From Oscillospiraceae bacterium (lineage in GTDB: Bacteria > Bacillota > Clostridia > Oscillospirales > Ruminococcaceae), in NCBI GenBank assembly GCA_017559185.1, contig JAFYSU010000055.1:1-64000 (forward strand): a stretch of DNA of 64,000 bases. The letters are read 5' to 3'. Position numbers and translations under genes: made by a program. The notes beneath the pieces are model-generated. The model was given only the letters and a program-made list of their open reading frames with translations. It did no database searches and was not told the DNA's origin. Shown piece after piece: positions 59,791 to 64,000 of this stretch (the stretch's first letter is position 1; the number at the start of each line of letters is the position of its first letter).

Positions 59791-60629
59791 GCGGTATAAC
59801 CTTTCGCCAGCTTTTGGCGGAAGGCAAACGCTTGCTTGCACCATTGGAAGACGGCGATTTTGATGCTTTTCAGCTTCTTGAATTTGCCTGCCAAATCGAC
59901 AAATCCGCTTTTTTAATGAAGTCGGATGAAGCTGTTCCAACAAAACAGGCAGAGCATTTTTTTAATCTTTGCGAACGCCGTTTGCAGCGTTATCCGCTGC
60001 AATACCTGCTTGGCAGCTGGGATTTTTTCGGCTATACATTCACAGTAGGCGAAGGTGTGCTTATTCCCCGTTTCGACACCGAAACGGTTGTTGAAGCTGC
60101 CATTGAACGCACTTCATCCATTCCAGCACCCGTTGCTGCTGACCTTTGCAGCGGCTCGGGCTGTATTGCAGTTACACTTTCCAAACAACTTAAAAACAGC
60201 AAAATCTACGCTGTCGAGCTTTCGGAAAAAGCATTGCCCTATCTTAAAAAAAATGTGCAGTATAACAACTGCACTAATGTTGAGGTTGCAGCCGCAGATA
60301 TTTTTGAATGGCAGCCTCCACAGCAGTTAGACCTTGTAATTTCCAATCCACCCTACATCACACCCGAGGACATGGCAGCACTTCAGCCCGAAGTTACATT
60401 TGAACCTGCCATGGCACTGGCAGGCGGCAGTGACGGCTTGGATTTTTACCGCGGCATAACCAAGCGTTTTTACCCGTTCATTAAAAACGGCGGTTGGCTT
60501 ATATTTGAATTGGGCTACGACCAATTTGAAGCTGTAAAAAATTTAATGTCTGACCAAGGCTTTAAAAATATTACAGGTCACAAGGATACAGGCGGAATAA
60601 TACGCGCAATATGCGGACAAAAGCCATAA
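59784..60629 (+). CDS. prmC: Release factor glutamine methyltransferase
   Basis: SAM-dependent enzyme methylating the GGQ glutamine of peptide chain release factors, raising termination efficiency. The 281 residues include the N-terminal release-factor-binding helical domain (about 1-75), LLGSWDFFGYTFTVGEGVLIPRFDTE with the PrmC pattern, a SAM loop ADLCSGSGCIAV and the catalytic NPPYITPEDM. The ATG overlaps the yqhQ stop region. Closely linked to yqhQ, the standard clostridial neighbour. Intact. Confidence 0.95.
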   Translation: MVGGITFRQLLAEGKRLLAPLEDGDFDAFQLLEFACQIDKSAFLMKSDEAVPTKQAEHFFNLCERRLQRYPLQYLLGSWDFFGYTFTVGEGVLIPRFDTETVVEAAIERTSSIPAPVAADLCSGSGCIAVTLSKQLKNSKIYAVELSEKALPYLKKNVQYNNCTNVEVAAADIFEWQPPQQLDLVISNPPYITPEDMAALQPEVTFEPAMALAGGSDGLDFYRGITKRFYPFIKNGGWLIFELGYDQFEAVKNLMSDQGFKNITGHKDTGGIIRAICGQKP

Positions 60630-60667
60630 AAAACAAGCCCCTGCAGCAGCTGCTGTGCGGGCTTGTT
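60624..60667 (-). terminator. GC-rich hairpin after prmC
   Basis: AACAAGCCC (60632-60640) pairs with GGGCTTGTT (60659-60667), with an inner CAGCAGCTGCTG dyad (60644-60655). There is no T run on the right; reading leftward TTTTTTATG follows, so intrinsic termination is better for antisense transcription. It may still end the prmC transcript by a different mechanism. Confidence 0.55.
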
Positions 60668-60769
60668 CAGCATTTGGAAATTAAATATTTTTTAACAATC
60701 TAATTGACACCATCCGTTTTTTTAAGTATAATGTTCGTTGTAGGCTATACGCCTAAGTTGGAGTTTGAT

Positions 60770-61342
60770 ATGATAAAACAAAGCACAGCTGAACTGCTGC
60801 AAAAAGCCAAACAGGGCGATACACACTCGTTTACCGCCTTGGTGAACAGCTATATTTCATCGGTTCGTGCCATTGCTCATGCGTACCGTTTCCCCGAAAA
60901 AGAGGATTTGGTTCAGGAAGGGCTTATTGGCTTTATTAAGGCTGTTCGCACATTCGACCCCAACAAACAGGTTCCTTTCAAGTCATATGTAAATTTGTGC
61001 GTTTCCTCGCAGATAAATTCCTACCTTAAAAAATGCCGCACGCAAAAGCGCAAGGCTGACATGGAATGTCTGCCGCTTGATATGCTGGACAGTTTGGACG
61101 GTTTTTCCGACCCTTCTGCCGAAGATATCTACATCAACATGGAAAGCTCAAAAAACTTGAATGAACAAATTGAATCCCTTTTGTCTGGTTTTGAACAGGA
61201 AGCTTTAAAATTGTATCTCAGCGGTCATACCTATTCGGAAATGGCTATAATTCTGAATGTTGCCCCAAAAGCTGTTGACAATGCCCTGCAACGCATAAGA
61301 CGAAAGCTCAAGACAGCAGCTGCTGTCAATTATCCTCATTAA
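60770..61342 (+). CDS. SigH-like sigma-70 family RNA polymerase sigma factor
   Basis: Alternative sigma factor of 190 residues. Region 2 has KEDLVQEGLIGFIKAVRTFD and PFKSYVNLCVSSQINSYLKK; region 4 has LSGHTYSEMAIILNVAPKAV and VDNALQRIRRKLK, closely like Bacillus SigH (KSIDNALQRVKRKL). SigH drives transition-phase and early sporulation genes. The ATG was chosen after TTGGAG; a longer reading adds 22 residues upstream of a TAGGC-N5-GCCTA hairpin (60741-60755). It is separate from the usual rlmB-sigH-rpmG-secE locus, so it may be a second SigH-type factor; that is inference from context. Confidence 0.85.
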   Translation: MIKQSTAELLQKAKQGDTHSFTALVNSYISSVRAIAHAYRFPEKEDLVQEGLIGFIKAVRTFDPNKQVPFKSYVNLCVSSQINSYLKKCRTQKRKADMECLPLDMLDSLDGFSDPSAEDIYINMESSKNLNEQIESLLSGFEQEALKLYLSGHTYSEMAIILNVAPKAVDNALQRIRRKLKTAAAVNYPH

Positions 61343-61446
61343 TCAGCCTTTTAGGCTGTAATAATGCCCTTGGCTCCAAGCAGAAGAGACTCTCTCCGTT
61401 GATAAGTCATTGGCAAATTCATTTTTCCATAAGCGAGGTAAAAATC

Positions 61447-61719
61447 ATGTACGAAGACAAAACATTAGTATGCAAAGAATGCGGAGCAGAATTTACTTTC
61501 ACAGCTGGTGAGCAGGAATTTTACGCTGAAAAAGGTTTCCAGAACGAACCACAGAGATGCAAATCCTGCAGAGACGCTCGTAAAAACGGCGGCAAACAGG
61601 AAAGAGAAATGTTCGAAGCACAGTGTGCTGGTTGCGGCGGTACTGCTAAAGTTCCTTTCAGACCACGCGAAGATCGTCCAGTTTACTGCAGCGAATGCTA
61701 CGCTAAACAGAAAGCATAA
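61447..61719 (+). CDS. Zinc-ribbon protein, CxxC-type, 90 aa
   Basis: Small soluble protein with two zinc-ribbon motifs: residues 9-12 (CKEC) with CKSC at about 39-42, and CAGC at about 61-64 with CSEC near 82-85. The first half resembles the trcL-type zinc-ribbon (DKTLVCKECGAEFTFTAGEQ), the second the CxxC_CxxC family. It probably binds nucleic acid or ribosomes; function unproven. GAGG precedes the ATG; an upstream in-frame reading has no ribosome site. It is followed by a strong terminator and is unlikely to belong to the sigma-factor operon. Confidence 0.9.
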   Translation: MYEDKTLVCKECGAEFTFTAGEQEFYAEKGFQNEPQRCKSCRDARKNGGKQEREMFEAQCAGCGGTAKVPFRPREDRPVYCSECYAKQKA

Positions 61720-61736
61720 TTTTATTTATTGCTAAT

Positions 61737-61772
61737 AAAAGCGAAACATCGAAAGATGTTTCGCTTTTTTGT
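61737..61772 (+). terminator. Intrinsic terminator of zinc-ribbon gene
   Basis: Fourteen-base perfect arms (61737-61750 and 61755-61768) with a GAAA tetraloop, followed by a T run. Confidence 0.95.
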
Positions 61773-61785
61773 TTGTCACCGAATA

Positions 61786-61818
61786 CTCAAAAACCGCACT
61801 CCTTTCGGAATGCGGTTA
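61786..61818 (-). terminator. Intrinsic terminator of trmB
   Basis: Reading leftward, AACCGCATTCC (61807-61817) pairs with GGAGTGCGGTT (61792-61802), with one mismatch or wobble, around a four-base loop; TTTGAG follows. Confidence 0.85.
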
Positions 61819-61821
61819 ATT

Positions 61822-62502
61822 TTACTGTTCTTGTTCGGTTTTTCTGGGGCAAACGGCAATCAAGAATTTTGTCGGTATTCCCTGTTCGGTAAACATTCTT
61901 TCATGCTCGGTTGCGGGACTGCTGCCGTCAAAATCGCTTTTGTGCAGGTCTTCGGTTATGTAGCGAATGGTAAATCCGCATTCGTCAAAATAACGCTGTG
62001 ACTCCTTGAACAGCTGGTCATCGTCGGTTTTAAACCAAATTTCGCCGCCTTTAACAAGGAAGTTCTTGTAAATTTCAAGCTGACGGCTGTGTGTTAGACG
62101 GTGCTTTTTGTCCTTTGGTTTAGGCCATGGATTACAGAAATTGATGAACATTCTTTCGATTTTGTCCTGTTCATCAAAAACTGTGAGTGCCTTTTCCACA
62201 TTAAAAACCGTCAGACGAATGTTGTCGGGGGTACGGTTTGCCTGAGCAAACATACTTTCGATGTTACGCTTTGCAACCCCAAGCATATCAATTTTTATGT
62301 CGACAGCCACAAAGTTAACATTGGGGTTTTCCAAAGCCATTTGTGCTACAAAGTTGCCTTTTCCGCAGCCTATTTCCAACCAAAGCGGTGCTTTTTGCGC
62401 ATACAAATCGCGCCAATGCCCTTTGTGCTGTGTTGGTTCTTCTATGTAATAGCTAACGCTTTTAAGTTCAGGTTCAGCCCATTTTTTCTTTCGAATTCTC
62501 AA
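61822..62502 (-). CDS. trmB: tRNA (guanine-N7-)-methyltransferase
   Basis: Forms m7G46 in tRNA using SAM. The 226 residues include the SAM loop LEIGCGKGNFVAQMA, the acidic VAVDIKIDM and the RNA-interacting NFCNPWPKPKDKKHRLTH, with FKTDDDQLF and TEHERMF typical of TrmB. Translation starts at TTG after AAAGGCTGAG, a modest ribosome site. It converges on the zinc-ribbon gene; both have their own terminators. Upstream, a terminator separates it from clpB, read in the same direction. Confidence 0.95.
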   Translation of the reverse strand: MRIRKKKWAEPELKSVSYYIEEPTQHKGHWRDLYAQKAPLWLEIGCGKGNFVAQMALENPNVNFVAVDIKIDMLGVAKRNIESMFAQANRTPDNIRLTVFNVEKALTVFDEQDKIERMFINFCNPWPKPKDKKHRLTHSRQLEIYKNFLVKGGEIWFKTDDDQLFKESQRYFDECGFTIRYITEDLHKSDFDGSSPATEHERMFTEQGIPTKFLIAVCPRKTEQEQ

Positions 62503-62561
62503 ATCTGCTCAGCCTTTCGTTGTGTTTATATCAGAGTATAAAGTTTACCACAAAACAGCGT

Positions 62562-62602
62562 AAAAATAAAGACGGGAAAAGCCTTTATTCTCCTTTCCCA
62601 TC
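62562..62602 (-). terminator. Intrinsic terminator of clpB
   Basis: Reading leftward, GATGGGAAAG (62593-62602) pairs with CTTTTCCCGTC (62571-62581), with one bulge and a wobble, and a TTTATTTTT tract follows. Confidence 0.85.
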
Positions 62603-62609
62603 TTTTTAT

Positions 62610-64000
62610 TTATGCTATTACAAGCTGTCCGTCCTTTACATCAACTGTAAGCACAGTACCTGCGGCAAGGTCCTTGCCTATTATTTCTTTTGCAATAAGT
62701 GTTTCAACCTTTTGCTGAATAAAGCGTTTAAGTGGTCGTGCACCGTAAATTGGGTCGTAGCCGTTTTCGACTACAAATTCTTTTGCGGTATCGGTCAAAC
62801 GGCAGTCAAGCTGTTTGTTTTTAAGTCGCTTGCTAAGGTTATTAAGCTGGAGTTCAACTATGGAGGATATATTATTCTTAGTCAAAGGCTTGTAGAATAC
62901 TATCTCGTCGAGCCGGTTAAGGAACTCAGGTCTGAACGAACGCTTGAGCAGCTCTTCCACCTGTGCCTTTGCTTGCTCGGTTATTTCGCCGTCGGCATTC
63001 ATTCCGTCCAGCAGATAAGACGAACCAAGGTTAGAAGTTAAGATAATTATTGTGTTTTTAAAATCCACTGTTCGTCCTTGGGAGTCTGTAATTCTGCCGT
63101 CATCCAGAACCTGAAGCAGTATATTGAATACATCGCCGTGTGCCTTTTCAACCTCGTCAAAAAGCACTACCGAATACGGCTTACGGCGTACTGCCTCCGT
63201 AAGCTGACCGCCTTCTTCATAGCCAATATATCCGGGAGGTGCGCCTATAAGTCGGGATACACTGTGTTTTTCCATGTATTCGCTCATATCTATGCGGATA
63301 ATGTTCTTTTCATCGTCAAACAGGTTTTCGGCAAGCGATTTTGCAAGCTCGGTTTTGCCTACACCAGTAGGTCCCAAGAACAAAAACGAACCTATTGGGC
63401 GGTTTGGGTCTTGTATACCTGCACGGGAACGCAAGATTGCTTCGCTCACCTTGGTTACCGCTTCATCCTGACCGATTACCCTTTTGTGGAGTATATTCGG
63501 AAGATTAAGCAGCTTGTCACGCTCGCTTTCAATGAGCTTTGAAACAGGTATACCTGTCCAGCGTTCGATTATTCTTGCAATTTCCTCGTCTGTTACCTTG
63601 TCTCGAAGCAGAGTTGCTTTTTTGTCTTCGGCAAGTTTTTCCTGTTCTTCAAGCTCCTTTTGCAGTTCGGGCAGTCTGCCGTATTTCAATTCAGCTGCTC
63701 GGTTAAGGTCATACTCGCGTTGTGCTTTTTCAATTTCACCGCCGATTTTTTCGATTTCTTCACGAAGCTTCTGCACCTTGCCAATGGATTCTTTTTCGTT
63801 TTCCCACTGTGCTTTCATTGCATTGAAGCGTTCACGCATTTCGGCAAGCTCCTTTTGAATATCCGCAAGGTGTTCTGCCGACAAGGTATCTTTTTCTTTT
63901 TTCAGCGCAGCTTCTTCAATTTCATGCTGAATTATTTTACGCTGAATAATGTCAAGTTCGGTAGGCATGGAGTCTATTTCGGTTCGTATCATTGCACAGG
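62610..64000 (-). CDS. clpB: ATP-dependent chaperone ClpB, C-terminal part
   Basis: Disaggregase working with DnaK to resolubilise aggregated proteins. The gene enters at the right edge of the window and about 463 codons are present, so the N-domain and first AAA+ domain are missing. Visible are a long middle coiled coil (EEIEKIGGEIEKAQREYDLN and neighbours), the second AAA+ domain with Walker A GPTGVGKT, Walker B VVLFDEVEKA, sensor SNLGSSYLL and the RPEFLNRLDE motif, plus the C-terminal YGARPLKRFIQ region. No internal frameshift is seen. A terminator follows. Confidence 0.95.
   Translation of the reverse strand, partial: CAMIRTEIDSMPTELDIIQRKIIQHEIEEAALKKEKDTLSAEHLADIQKELAEMRERFNAMKAQWENEKESIGKVQKLREEIEKIGGEIEKAQREYDLNRAAELKYGRLPELQKELEEQEKLAEDKKATLLRDKVTDEEIARIIERWTGIPVSKLIESERDKLLNLPNILHKRVIGQDEAVTKVSEAILRSRAGIQDPNRPIGSFLFLGPTGVGKTELAKSLAENLFDDEKNIIRIDMSEYMEKHSVSRLIGAPPGYIGYEEGGQLTEAVRRKPYSVVLFDEVEKAHGDVFNILLQVLDDGRITDSQGRTVDFKNTIIILTSNLGSSYLLDGMNADGEITEQAKAQVEELLKRSFRPEFLNRLDEIVFYKPLTKNNISSIVELQLNNLSKRLKNKQLDCRLTDTAKEFVVENGYDPIYGARPLKRFIQQKVETLIAKEIIGKDLAAGTVLTVDVKDGQLVIA

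Noticed and set aside
1-64000. CRISPR arrays, tRNA/rRNA genes, transposases or prophage
   Set aside because: I found no regularly spaced repeats, cloverleaf sequences, integrase or transposase motifs, or phage structural genes in the window.

Overview
The window comes from an AT-rich, spore-forming, anaerobic member of the Clostridia, most likely an Oscillospiraceae/Ruminococcaceae-type gut or sediment bacterium. This rests on a complete spoIIIAA-AH operon, a SigH-like sigma factor, strong AGGAGG-type ribosome sites with frequent GTG/TTG starts, a tyrosine T-box leader, a desulfoferrodoxin/peroxiredoxin cluster of anaerobic type, an H-cluster protein and YqhQ/YuiD/YqhY-type Firmicutes genes. 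The species cannot be named from the sequence alone. I saw no rRNA, tRNA, CRISPR array, transposase or prophage.

Layout. 1-3.1 kb (minus strand) is the most accessory-looking part: a tight run of four small lipoprotein or exported proteins, an orphan acidic protein and an RNA ligase of the DraRnl (Rnl5) type. 3.7-7.7 kb (plus) holds a ZIP metal transporter, a membrane-anchored GH3 glycosidase and a membrane acyltransferase. 7.8-10.4 kb (minus) is an oxygen-defence operon: desulfoferrodoxin, AhpC and an AhpF-like reductase with its thiol domain at the C-terminus. A hydroxysteroid-dehydrogenase-like SDR is divergent from it. 11.5-15.9 kb holds a ferredoxin/H-cluster/chemoreceptor fusion, an MscS-type channel, a TetR regulator with operator-like dyads inside the divergent promoter region, and a small secreted Cys/His-rich protein behind a near-consensus promoter. 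16-19.8 kb has an aspartate aminotransferase, asnS and a YitT membrane protein.

19.8-25.6 kb is a nucleoside-scavenging operon, deoC - BMP lipoprotein - ATPase - two permeases. 25.7-31.1 kb carries a DUF1624 membrane protein, a B12-binding-type radical SAM protein, an FkbM methyltransferase and tyrS with its T-box. 31.1-41.6 kb is one long housekeeping run read leftward: yqhY, nusB, a TsaD-like M22 paralogue, xseA, xseB, ispA, yuiD, dxs, tlyA, nadK, argR, recN. Many genes overlap by 1-20 bases, implying translational coupling. It joins transcription antitermination, DNA repair, isoprenoid precursor supply, NADP formation and arginine control. A roughly 250-nt untranslated leader precedes yqhY.

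41.9-46.8 kb is the spoIIIA operon (SpoIIIAA ATPase and SpoIIIAB-AH), the mother-cell part of the channel joining mother cell and forespore. 46.9-48.5 kb has two cyclophilin-type lipoproteins, one apparently without catalytic residues. 48.7-51.9 kb encodes a 1049-residue surface lipoprotein. 52-54.6 kb has a DUF975-like membrane protein, a histidine phosphatase and an XRE regulator. 54.7-60.6 kb is a plus-strand cluster: lipoprotein, response regulator, histidine kinase, Imm22-like protein, YqhQ and PrmC. A strong dyad overlaps the -10 element at its front. The window ends with a SigH-like sigma factor, a zinc-ribbon protein, trmB and the C-terminal two thirds of clpB, which runs off the edge.
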